This document shows, in pieces, positions 14,431 through 21,890 of a DNA stretch of 31,624 nucleotides. The notes beneath the pieces were generated by a model. The model was given only the letters and a program-made list of their open reading frames with translations. It had not been told where the DNA came from and did no database searches. Source of the stretch: a virus. The translations under genes and the position numbers were made by a program. Positions within the stretch are counted from its first letter, which is position 1; each line of letters opens with the position of its first letter. The stretch is taken from positions 1 to 31,624 of the IMG/VR virus record IMGVR_UViG_3300025276_000124. One strand, written 5' to 3'.

Positions 14431-17169
14431 ATGGAAAAAGTAATTGGACAAAAGTCAGACGAAAAGGCTATCGCTGATGAGCCCGAAGAAGAAAAGCCAG
14501 TAAAGACAAAAAAGAAAAGCGTAAAACAATCTAGTGAGGACGAACTCCTCAACAAGAACTCTATAGAAATCAATCCAAAATTGGAAGAAGCTGTCATGAG
14601 AACTGTTGTTCTCGGTTGGGGCAGAATGAATCCTATTACATCTGGACATGGAATTCTAGTAGATAAGATCAAAGACGTTGCTAGAAAGAACAAAGCAACT
14701 CCTCTCGTTTACATATCACACAGCCAAGACCCTAAGAAAAATCCACTCGATTATGACGATAAGATCATGATCGCAAAGAAGGCGTTTGGCAACAACATAA
14801 TTCAAAAATCCAAATCTAGAACTATTATCCAGATCATGCAAGAACTGGAAACTAGGTTTGAGAAGGTCATCCTCGTTGTAGGTGACGATAGAGTTAAACA
14901 ATTCGAAACTCTACTCAACAAGTACAACGGCAAAGACTACACACTAAAAGAGATCGAAATACAGTCTGCTGGTAAAAGAGCAGATCCAGATTCCGACTCA
15001 GCTAAAGATTTATCCGCTGCCAACATGTCTGCTTCTGTAATGCGTAAACTGGCATCCGAAGGTGACTTAGCTGGATTCAGTAAAGGTCTACCAAAGAAAC
15101 TTAAATCTGATGCACAAGATATCTACGACATGGTTCGTGGTGGCATGAAGATCGCTGAGATGATGGAAATTGACGAACTCGATGAAGCAATGGACATGCA
15201 ACAAAGGCGTGCCCGTTCACTACTAATGCGTAAGTACAAAGGTAAGATTGCCGCTGGTCGTAAGCGTATGGCTAAGAAAGCCGCTACTATGGACAAGCTA
15301 AGATCAAGAGCAAGAAAAGCCGCTATTAAAATTATTCGTAAGAAAATCGCAGGCAAGAAGGGCGTGAACTATGCCAAGCTTGGACCTGGCGAGAAGATGA
15401 TGATTGACAAACGTGTAGAGAAGAAGAAGTCTGCCGTTGATAAGATTGCTAAGAGACTCCTACCTATAGTGAGAAAAGCTGACATAGCAAAGAGAAGCAA
15501 GGTCAAAAAAGAAGATTTTGATATGGAGTTTGACAACTTTTTGAACGAGTCATTTAACAAGGACTTCGAACAGTTCATAGAAGAACATGCTACAAAGCGA
15601 CACCACAAGATGTTAAACGCAGACGGTACTATCAAAATAGACAAACGTTTTCGTGCATTCCGTGCTAAGAAGGACGCAGAGACTCAAATTGATGAGATTA
15701 CTATTAATACCGATGCAGAGAGAACTCTAAAGAAACAGCACAAAGATGATCGCCAGAACATGAGTCGAGATCATGAGCGTGAGATGGACGGGTTACTAAC
15801 ACGTGAACTGCGTAAGAAAGTGCGTCAAGTCAATAACAACAAAGAAGAGTTCGTAGACGAAAATGCTTTGATCAATTTTATTGAAGAGACCGCTAACGAT
15901 ATCTTTGACCAAGTAACATTAGATGAGCAGAAGATTGAGCAAAGTTTAGAAGCCAAGTCGATTAAGTCTGGAGTTGAATTAGAAATCATTCAGCACGTAT
16001 ACGAAGAGGCTATGGAAACATACGTTGAATCGGATACTATGGACATTCATCAATGGGCATTCTCATGCGTTAACGCTAGTATTGCTAACATGGACGAAGG
16101 CAAGAAGGGTGGACTATGGGATAACATTCATAAGAAGCGTAAGCGAATTAAGGCTGGCTCTAAAGAGAAAATGCGTAAGCCTGGTACAGACGGTGCTCCC
16201 ACTAATGACGATTTCGAGAACGCAAGATCAGAGGGATATTCATCTGACAGAAGTAAGAAGACTAAAGATACTCTTGCAAAACATGATAAGAGAATGATTA
16301 ACAAGTCTAGAGAATCTATCAAGAAGTACGGCAAGAAGGAAGATCAAGAAGTTGAAGAAGCTTGCTGGGATTCTCATAAACAAGTGGGCATGAAGAAGAA
16401 GAACGGTAAACAAGTTCCAAATTGTGTGCCTAAAGAAGATGTCAACGAAGCATTCGAAGCAATGTTATCCGAGAGAAGTCCCGCAGACATGATAAAAGAT
16501 AAGATGGGCAAAGTTGTACACAAGAAAGCTTACACACATGCACTAAAGACTCTTATGGATTTACTAGATCGTAAGAAGAAAGAAGCTAAAGGCAAAGGTA
16601 TGAGGCATGATGTTGCATACTATGCCGCACAAATTGCTAGAACCTATCCTAATTTCATTAGAGATAAAGTGTTAGCGTCTATGTTGCCAAAAAGCTACAT
16701 GCGAGAAGAGGGCGGTGCTGGTGATCAATCTACAGACAAAGTAACTAAACGTTACAAGAAAGACACTCCTGGTGAAAGCGTAAACGAAGCATTCGAGGCT
16801 ATGTTCAGTGAAGAAGTAACGCAGAAGCAGTTGAATGACTTAGAAAAGTTTGGTGATCGCCTACTTGCTAAATACGGTATTGACATCGAATTCACTCGAC
16901 ACTTCGCTGATCGTATGAATGATGCACGTAACAAGCCAGCTATTACTGTAGCAGAGTTACAGAAAGTATTTAAGAAGATCGCTAAAAGAAAAGCAAAAGA
17001 GATCAGACAGAACCCTGACAGTGAAGCAGTGTTGAAAGACATGCAAGCTGATTTGAATCTGCCTATCGTTATAAACTATGACAAGAAGAAAGACGAATAC
17101 GAAGTGGTTAACAAGACCATCATGCGTAAGAAGAACTTCGGTACTAGCGATAAAGTGATTGAAGTATGA
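14431..17169 (+). CDS. Multidomain head polyprotein with nucleotidyltransferase domain
   Basis: A 912-residue modular protein. Residues ~57-230 form a complete HxGH-type nucleotidyltransferase: GRMNPITSGHGIL (64-75, TSGH at the HxGH place) and the distal MSASVMRK (199-206), equivalent to ISxTxxR. (L/I)-x-E sites flank it: KLEE|A (cut after 53) and ELDE|A (after 252). Next comes a very basic segment (~255-360, RSRARKAAIKIIRKKIAGKK). Then come tag-like peptides FDNFLNE (367-373), FEQFIEE (379-385), INFIEE (481-486), NEAFEAMLSE (672-681) and NEAFEAMFSE (785-794). A small module, CWDSHKQVGMKKKNGKQVPN (645-664), precedes a helical module (685-757). The C-terminal ~100 residues (EFTRHFADRMNDARN onward) are a module I recall from other phages. 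I infer a head protein cut by the prohead protease. Confidence 0.8.
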   Translation: MEKVIGQKSDEKAIADEPEEEKPVKTKKKSVKQSSEDELLNKNSIEINPKLEEAVMRTVVLGWGRMNPITSGHGILVDKIKDVARKNKATPLVYISHSQDPKKNPLDYDDKIMIAKKAFGNNIIQKSKSRTIIQIMQELETRFEKVILVVGDDRVKQFETLLNKYNGKDYTLKEIEIQSAGKRADPDSDSAKDLSAANMSASVMRKLASEGDLAGFSKGLPKKLKSDAQDIYDMVRGGMKIAEMMEIDELDEAMDMQQRRARSLLMRKYKGKIAAGRKRMAKKAATMDKLRSRARKAAIKIIRKKIAGKKGVNYAKLGPGEKMMIDKRVEKKKSAVDKIAKRLLPIVRKADIAKRSKVKKEDFDMEFDNFLNESFNKDFEQFIEEHATKRHHKMLNADGTIKIDKRFRAFRAKKDAETQIDEITINTDAERTLKKQHKDDRQNMSRDHEREMDGLLTRELRKKVRQVNNNKEEFVDENALINFIEETANDIFDQVTLDEQKIEQSLEAKSIKSGVELEIIQHVYEEAMETYVESDTMDIHQWAFSCVNASIANMDEGKKGGLWDNIHKKRKRIKAGSKEKMRKPGTDGAPTNDDFENARSEGYSSDRSKKTKDTLAKHDKRMINKSRESIKKYGKKEDQEVEEACWDSHKQVGMKKKNGKQVPNCVPKEDVNEAFEAMLSERSPADMIKDKMGKVVHKKAYTHALKTLMDLLDRKKKEAKGKGMRHDVAYYAAQIARTYPNFIRDKVLASMLPKSYMREEGGAGDQSTDKVTKRYKKDTPGESVNEAFEAMFSEEVTQKQLNDLEKFGDRLLAKYGIDIEFTRHFADRMNDARNKPAITVAELQKVFKKIAKRKAKEIRQNPDSEAVLKDMQADLNLPIVINYDKKKDEYEVVNKTIMRKKNFGTSDKVIEV

Positions 17170-17591
17170 AGAAGTTTAAATCATACATCTCTGAGTTAAA
17201 AGTTGAGATACCATCCATGACACTTGGTATCAGTAGAGATAAGATGCCTCAAGTCAAGTCTAAAGACTACGATGAGTTGATTAAGCATCTAAATAAGAAT
17301 GGTGTACGTGTGACGAAGAAATCTGTTAAGGCTAGTACGTTAAAAGCTACACAGAAAGACTTCAACGTAGACAAAATTGTCGGAGCTATTTCCAAGATTA
17401 AAACCATTGGTACAGCAAAGCCACTCATAGTGAGTTCAGATAATTATATTATCGATGGGCATCACAGATGGCTAGCGGCAAAGAATGTAGGTGACAGCAT
17501 ATCTATTATGCAGTCTAACGTTAAAGTGAAAGAACTATTGAAGCACGTTTACAGTTTCCCGAAAACTTTCGCAAAAGGAATAAATGAATAA
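17166..17591 (+). CDS. Capsid-tagged ParB/Srx-like protein
   Basis: A 141-residue protein overlapping the polyprotein gene by four bases (ATGA). It begins MKKFKSYISE, fitting the capsid-targeting pattern with a cut after E10. The rest looks like a ParB/sulfiredoxin-type domain: KMPQVKSKDYDELIKHL near 26-42 and the core NYIIDGHHRWLAAKN at 93-107, where D97-G98-H99-H100-R101 is the family signature. Such domains bind nucleotides (CTPase, Srx-like) or act as nucleases. No partition partner is visible, so chromosome segregation is unlikely; a packaged enzyme is my inference. Confidence 0.8.
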   Translation: MKKFKSYISELKVEIPSMTLGISRDKMPQVKSKDYDELIKHLNKNGVRVTKKSVKASTLKATQKDFNVDKIVGAISKIKTIGTAKPLIVSSDNYIIDGHHRWLAAKNVGDSISIMQSNVKVKELLKHVYSFPKTFAKGINE

Positions 17592-18487
17592 TGTTTTGGA
17601 AAAAGAAAAATAAAATGGATAAGATACTAACTAAAGATATGCTTGCCGCAATGATACCTGGTAATGATAAGGTGGATATGTGGTTTGAAGCAATCGAAGA
17701 AGTCTTCCCTAAGTATGAAATTAATACAATGGAAAGAGTTGCGGGCTTTATCTCGCAGTGTGCCCACGAGTCAAATAACTTTAGGTCTCTTGAAGAGAAT
17801 CTGAACTACAGCGAAGATGCTCTCGGAAGAGTATTTGGTCGTTACTTTGGCACTGGTGGTACAAAGAGAAATGCCGCAGAATACGCACGTAACCCTAAGA
17901 TGATTGCTAACTATGTCTATATGGATGAGTTCCGCAAATACAAAATGGGTAACGTAAAAGAAGGAGACGGTTGGTTGTTTAGAGGTCGTGGACTGAAGCA
18001 ACTTACTGGTCGTGAGAACTATACCAAATTCGGTAAGTCGATTGATATGACAGCAGAAGATGCCGCTGAATATGTTTCTACTGAAAAGGGCGCTATTGAA
18101 AGTGCTTGCTGGTTCTGGAGCAACAAGAAATTGAATGCTATTGCAGACACAGGTAACGTAAAGAAATTGACTAAAGTCATTAACGGTGGAGATATTGGTC
18201 TAGCTGACCGTACTTCTCGTTATGAAAGTGCAATAGAAATACTGGGTGGTAAAGTAAGTAAGAAGTCACCTAACTGGGGAGCATCTAAAACAACTACAGC
18301 GCATGTAACAATATCAGTAGGCGACAACAATGATACTGTTAAAGCAGTTCAGCTTAAACTAGGTCTAACAGGTGATGGAATATTTGGACCAGGTACTAAA
18401 AGAGCCATAAAAGCGTATCAAGCAAAAAATGGTTTAACCGCTGACGGCATTGCCGGTCCAGCCACACTCAAAAAACTATTAGGATAG
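17591..18487 (+). CDS. Endolysin: GH19 glycosidase plus peptidoglycan-binding domain
   Basis: A 298-residue cell-wall hydrolase. The N-terminal ~220 residues are a glycoside hydrolase family 19 (chitinase/lysozyme-like) domain. It has the catalytic glutamate E60 in SQCAHESNNFRSLEENL, the second acid E69, and the substrate loop GWLFRGRGLKQLTGRENY (127-144). The C-terminal ~60 residues (VKAVQLKLGLTGDGIFGPGT then KRAIKAYQAKNGLTADGI) are a PG_binding_1 domain. There is no signal peptide, so release needs a holin. The ATG at 17591 overlaps the previous stop by one base; ATG 17615 is an alternative. It could serve host lysis or act in the virion at entry, since it sits among head-type genes. Confidence 0.92.
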   Translation: MFWKKKNKMDKILTKDMLAAMIPGNDKVDMWFEAIEEVFPKYEINTMERVAGFISQCAHESNNFRSLEENLNYSEDALGRVFGRYFGTGGTKRNAAEYARNPKMIANYVYMDEFRKYKMGNVKEGDGWLFRGRGLKQLTGRENYTKFGKSIDMTAEDAAEYVSTEKGAIESACWFWSNKKLNAIADTGNVKKLTKVINGGDIGLADRTSRYESAIEILGGKVSKKSPNWGASKTTTAHVTISVGDNNDTVKAVQLKLGLTGDGIFGPGTKRAIKAYQAKNGLTADGIAGPATLKKLLG

Positions 18488-18491
18488 AACG

Positions 18492-18779
18492 ATGAAAACA
18501 TTCAGCAAATTTGTTTTAGAAGAGAAAGACCCAAGCGAGTATGATAACGAAGGTAGAATGGCAGAAGGCCAACTTACCACTATTATCGATGCCGCTGAAG
18601 ACTTAATTGACATGATCGAAGATGAAGATAATCTTCCTGAATGGTGTCAAAGCAAAATCACTAAAGCTACAGACTATATAGATTCCGTTAGGGATTACAT
18701 GAAGTCTGACAAGCGTGATGATGCTAATGAGTCTTTTGAATTTGCTTTTGGTGAGAGTGCTGATGAAGTCATTTCGTAA
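18492..18779 (+). CDS. Small capsid-tagged protein
   Basis: A 95-residue acidic protein starting MKTFSKFVLE, the closest fit to the T4 capsid-targeting sequence MKTYQEFIAE in this window. The body (GRMAEGQLTTIIDAAEDLID then LPEWCQSKITKATDYIDSVR) is a helical module that I recall as recurring in marine phage proteins. The end, ANESFEFAFGESADE, resembles the NEAFEAM(L/F)SE tag inside the polyprotein at 14431. It follows the endolysin by four bases. It probably belongs to the internal head protein group; no enzymatic motif is seen. Confidence 0.75.
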   Translation: MKTFSKFVLEEKDPSEYDNEGRMAEGQLTTIIDAAEDLIDMIEDEDNLPEWCQSKITKATDYIDSVRDYMKSDKRDDANESFEFAFGESADEVIS

Positions 18780-19095
18780 TTACATAAAAGAAGATTGCAA
18801 TTGCGAAGAACTCGTTCTAGAAGAGAGTGAGTATGAAGGACGTAAGGTTACGCTGAATGACCCTTTTCGTCTTCCTACTGGCTCAAAGAAAAAATTTGGA
18901 GTTTATGTCAATAATGAAAAAGGCAATGTTGTTAAGGTAACCTTTGGTGATCCTAACATGGAAATAAAGCGAGACGATCCAGGTCGCCGTGCTTCGTTTC
19001 GTGCCCGTCATGGATGTGATACTCCTGGTCCAAAGTGGAAAGCCAAGTACTGGTCGTGCTATCAATGGCGTGCTGGATCTAAGGTAGATAACTGA
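18763..19095 (+). CDS. Capsid-tagged protein with FRARH...YWSC module
   Basis: A 110-residue protein overlapping the previous gene by 17 bases. I start at ATG 18763 because this gives MKSFRNYIKE, again the capsid-targeting pattern; the longer frame from 18715 adds only a hydrophobic stretch read from the neighbour. After the tag, residues ~26-104 carry VTLNDPFRLPTGSKKKFGVY, KVTFGDPNMEIKRDDPGRR, then FRARHGCDTPGP and KYWSCYQW. I recall this module from many phage head proteins and protease-linked proteins; its C, H and C residues could bind a metal. The exact role is unknown; it is inferred to be packaged. Confidence 0.75.
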   Translation: MKSFRNYIKEDCNCEELVLEESEYEGRKVTLNDPFRLPTGSKKKFGVYVNNEKGNVVKVTFGDPNMEIKRDDPGRRASFRARHGCDTPGPKWKAKYWSCYQWRAGSKVDN

Positions 19096-19101
19096 TAAAT
19101 A
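19094..19101 (+). promoter_or_regulatory. Variant late promoter candidate
   Basis: GATAAATA, one base off the TATAAATA octamer, placed 38 bases before the ATG at 19132 and overlapping the end of the previous gene. The same variant occurs inside coding regions (for example 3653-3660), so the evidence is modest. Confidence 0.4.
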
Positions 19102-19131
19102 GTATTAACAATCAAATAAAGGAGAAACATA

Positions 19132-19911
19132 ATGTTTAAAAAAGCGAAAGATATAACCCCACTGCACCCAGGTATGGCAGATGCTATGGGCGCACAACTA
19201 GCCAAACAAGGGTTTAAATCACCTGAAGCACCCGCTGTTGTAGAAGAGCCTGCTGTTGAAGTGTCACCAGAGCCAATCGAAGAAGCGACAGATGGACATA
19301 AAGACAGACATGCTGATAAAAAAGACGGTGATAAGAAGAAGCCAGTAGTGACAGACGTTACTCCTGAGATCGGCTTAATCGGCGATAAAGACAAGGCTGC
19401 AAAGTCTGTAATGACTGCTGTTAAAGGCGCATCTAAGGCTACAGAAATTAAAGCAAGCTACGAATCTACAGAGCATAGCGATGAGATGACTGAAGCGACT
19501 ATCACTGTAAAAGATTTCACTGGTAAAGCACCAGCTGGTATCAAGATGAAGAAGCTTGGCTCTTCAAGCTTTGGCGGTGATGACGTAGAGATGTCTGGTC
19601 CAGATGCAAAACTCATTGCATACGCAAAGAAGAGTCTTGGTTGTGATGCTAAGTGTAAAACAATCGCAGACGTTCAAAAGTCTATAAGCGAAATGTACGA
19701 GAGTAAGTGCTCCAGCGAAGACGTTGCTGAAGATAACACTAACAAGAAATCTGATGATGGCGAAGGATTGGACAAAGTTCAGCCTAAAGCTGTTAAGAAG
19801 AAGTTCGTCAACCGTCTAGATAAAGATATCGACAACGATGGCGACACTGATGACTCGGATGAATATTTGCACCGTCGCCGTAAAGCCGTAGCCAAAGCAC
19901 TGGAGGATTAA
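19132..19911 (+). CDS. Probable head protein with EF-hand-like calcium loop
   Basis: A 259-residue modular protein. The N-terminus (MFKKAKDITPLHPGMADAMG) is followed by an acidic, proline-rich linker with one (L/I)-x-E site, PIEE|A (cut after 51). A short domain at ~122-190 contains ITVKDFTGKAPAGIKMKKL and SLGCDAKCKTIADV. The C-terminus carries DIDNDGDTDDSDEY (232-245), which fits an EF-hand or dockerin-type Ca2+ loop with D232, D234, D236, G237 and E244, then a basic helix (LHRRRKAVAKALED). I recall this C-terminal block from other marine phage proteins. GGAG at 19120-19123 supports the ATG. Its neighbours suggest an internal or accessory head protein; calcium binding is inferred from the motif. 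Confidence 0.7.
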   Translation: MFKKAKDITPLHPGMADAMGAQLAKQGFKSPEAPAVVEEPAVEVSPEPIEEATDGHKDRHADKKDGDKKKPVVTDVTPEIGLIGDKDKAAKSVMTAVKGASKATEIKASYESTEHSDEMTEATITVKDFTGKAPAGIKMKKLGSSSFGGDDVEMSGPDAKLIAYAKKSLGCDAKCKTIADVQKSISEMYESKCSSEDVAEDNTNKKSDDGEGLDKVQPKAVKKKFVNRLDKDIDNDGDTDDSDEYLHRRRKAVAKALED

Positions 19912-19913
19912 TA

Positions 19914-21839
19914 GTGACTGACAATATGCAAGAAAAGTTTGATCCAGCGGATCACGATCTAGTAGCCACTGATAAGGATAAAGCATCAGCTAAGTTGAAT
20001 ATTGTCATGCAGTTGCGTAAGGCAATGGATGTCAGAGGTAATATGGCTATTACCTTTGCTGACGGTAAGAAGCAGAAGATCCCAATGAACATCATGAAGA
20101 TCGCTTTGGACAAGTTTGCTGGTGTACGTAAGCCAGCTTCCAAACAGAAGATGCAGGATGCTATGGGCAAATCATACAAAGACATGATCATGACACTTAA
20201 GACTTTCAAAGAAGAAGTTGAACTAGACGAAGCTGCCCAAGCAACATGGGAAGTTACAGTTGCTAAGGGAATCAATAAGCTAAAGAAGGGTCAGACTGTT
20301 AAAGTTAAAGCTCGTAATACAGCAGAAGCTTTGACCAAAGGCGCTAAAGCTTTAGGTGATCCAATGGCAAATAAAGGTCCAACAGGAACTCTTACAGTCA
20401 AAAAGTTGAATGAGTCTAATCTTGATGAGTATGGCTATCAGGACACGTTGTCTGCTAACGTAGATAAAGTAAAAATCCAGAAGCAGATCGATCAAGCTGA
20501 GAAGTACATGAAGACCTTCTTTGGTAACACATCTTCAGTTAAAATGAAGAAAGTTGCTATCCAGAAGAAAATCGAAAAACTTAAGGCACAGCTAAAAGAA
20601 GAGAATAGTCTTGATCACGAGATGATCATGGTAGAAGCCATGAAGCATAAGATGGTCAAAGGTGTTGCTCATATTAGCAAAGCAAACTTCCGTAAGACGC
20701 ACAATGACTTTAAAGGCACTGCAAAGGGCAAAGAAAGTCTTCTAGTATTTGATCCTAAGAGAGGCACTATCTCTGTCCCAGTACATTTTACTGAAGAAGT
20801 AGAATTAGACGAAGGCAGGATGAAAGAACTTCATGGCTATATCAGCAAAGGTAAGACTGCTGAGTGGATTGCTAAGAAGATGGGCTTCGATGTTAAAGAT
20901 ATTCAATCTTTAATGGATGAAGAAGTCGATCTAGAAGAAGGGTTCTCTCCTAGAGAAGTTAAGATGGCAATTGGTGTTGCATCAGATAAGAGATATGCTG
21001 GTGGTAACATGACAGGTGCTATTAACGCTATTGAGAAGATCAAGAAGGGTTTGTCTGATCAACCACAAGTTAAAGCTGTTCTTAAAAGACAGAACGAATC
21101 ACTTGACGAAGCAAAGGAATTAACGTATACTGTAGTTCATGCTAAGAAAGGTAAATTGGTTGTGAAAGCTACTACGTCATACGATGCCGCAATGAAGGGT
21201 GCTAAACAGTGGAAATTAAAGTCTACTGCTGGGATTGATTCACATCTCATGAAAGAAGAGTACCTAACAGCAAAGAAGGCATCTGTTAAGCAACAAAAAG
21301 CAGTCAAAGCATTGACTAAGCTTGCTCTAGGTGGTAAGAATCCTGGAGTTGGATACACATCATCAGTTGCTAGTAATGGCGACTATGTTGTATATGACGG
21401 TGGAATGCGTATCATGGGTCGTCTTGCAAAAGGCAAATTCAAAGATCCTTTGAGTGAAGCAGTAAAGCCTGGCATATGTGAAGATTGTGGTTGCGAAATT
21501 GCAAACCCAGATCCAGCATGTAATTGTCAGACACACGCACACGATGAAAAAATGAACGAGTCTATTGATTTAGACGAAGCACCTAGTTATAAGCTATATC
21601 ACAACACATTTTCAGCGGCAGTGCAAGAAGCTATTGCAGTTGCTAAGAAGAAAGGTTTTGATGTAGATGAAGATGATTGGTCTAATAAAGTAGCAACAGG
21701 ACCTAGAAAGCCAGGCAAAGACAAGACTAATAGCTATTCTATTAAATTGTTAAAGAATGGTAAGGCTGTTAAGCAACTCTTACAGATACAAGTCTATAAC
21801 ATGGGCGCAAAATACGAACTGAACTGTTACGTACAGTAA
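19914..21839 (+). CDS. Modular head polyprotein with repeated (L/I)xE cleavage sites
   Basis: A 641-residue protein from a GTG start, supported by GGAGG at 19902-19906. Prohead-protease-type sites recur between modules: ELDE|A (cut after 106), NLDE|Y (172), ELDE|G (300), DLEE|G (342), SLDE|A (399) and DLDE|A (555). The modules between them differ: 107-165 beta-like, 173-228 helical and basic, 301-342 short, 343-399 helical, and 400-445 ending WKLKSTAGIDSHLM. Next is a cysteine cluster, CEDCGCEIANPDPACNCQTH (522-541), that could bind metal. The last module, 556-641, ends IQVYNMGAKYELNCYV. The usual x-x-(L/I)-(D/E)-E context and A or G after the cut match T4 gp21 specificity. I infer that it is processed into several peptides packed in the head. 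Confidence 0.8.
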   Translation: MTDNMQEKFDPADHDLVATDKDKASAKLNIVMQLRKAMDVRGNMAITFADGKKQKIPMNIMKIALDKFAGVRKPASKQKMQDAMGKSYKDMIMTLKTFKEEVELDEAAQATWEVTVAKGINKLKKGQTVKVKARNTAEALTKGAKALGDPMANKGPTGTLTVKKLNESNLDEYGYQDTLSANVDKVKIQKQIDQAEKYMKTFFGNTSSVKMKKVAIQKKIEKLKAQLKEENSLDHEMIMVEAMKHKMVKGVAHISKANFRKTHNDFKGTAKGKESLLVFDPKRGTISVPVHFTEEVELDEGRMKELHGYISKGKTAEWIAKKMGFDVKDIQSLMDEEVDLEEGFSPREVKMAIGVASDKRYAGGNMTGAINAIEKIKKGLSDQPQVKAVLKRQNESLDEAKELTYTVVHAKKGKLVVKATTSYDAAMKGAKQWKLKSTAGIDSHLMKEEYLTAKKASVKQQKAVKALTKLALGGKNPGVGYTSSVASNGDYVVYDGGMRIMGRLAKGKFKDPLSEAVKPGICEDCGCEIANPDPACNCQTHAHDEKMNESIDLDEAPSYKLYHNTFSAAVQEAIAVAKKKGFDVDEDDWSNKVATGPRKPGKDKTNSYSIKLLKNGKAVKQLLQIQVYNMGAKYELNCYVQ

Positions 21840-21844
21840 ATTTT

Positions 21845-21852
21845 TATAAATA
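21845..21852 (+). promoter_or_regulatory. T4-type late promoter
   Basis: Exact TATAAATA, 39 bases before the ATG at 21891. Confidence 0.8.
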
Positions 21853-21890
21853 CTACTAAGTAAAATATCCATTTAATAAGGAGAAAGAAA

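Noticed and set aside
14412-14693. 93-residue minus-strand frame opposite the start of the polyprotein
   Set aside because: It is antisense to a well-supported gene, its composition is typical of shadow frames of lysine/glutamate-rich coding, and it has no promoter or ribosome site of its own.
17166-17591. Plasmid- or prophage-type partition gene (ParB)
   Set aside because: No ParA or centromere-like repeats, and the N-terminal tag and neighbours point to a head-associated protein instead.
21823-21845. ACTGT/ACAGT hairpin followed by T-rich sequence at the end of the 641-residue gene
   Set aside because: The five-pair stem lies over the stop region and is too weak on its own; it may be chance.
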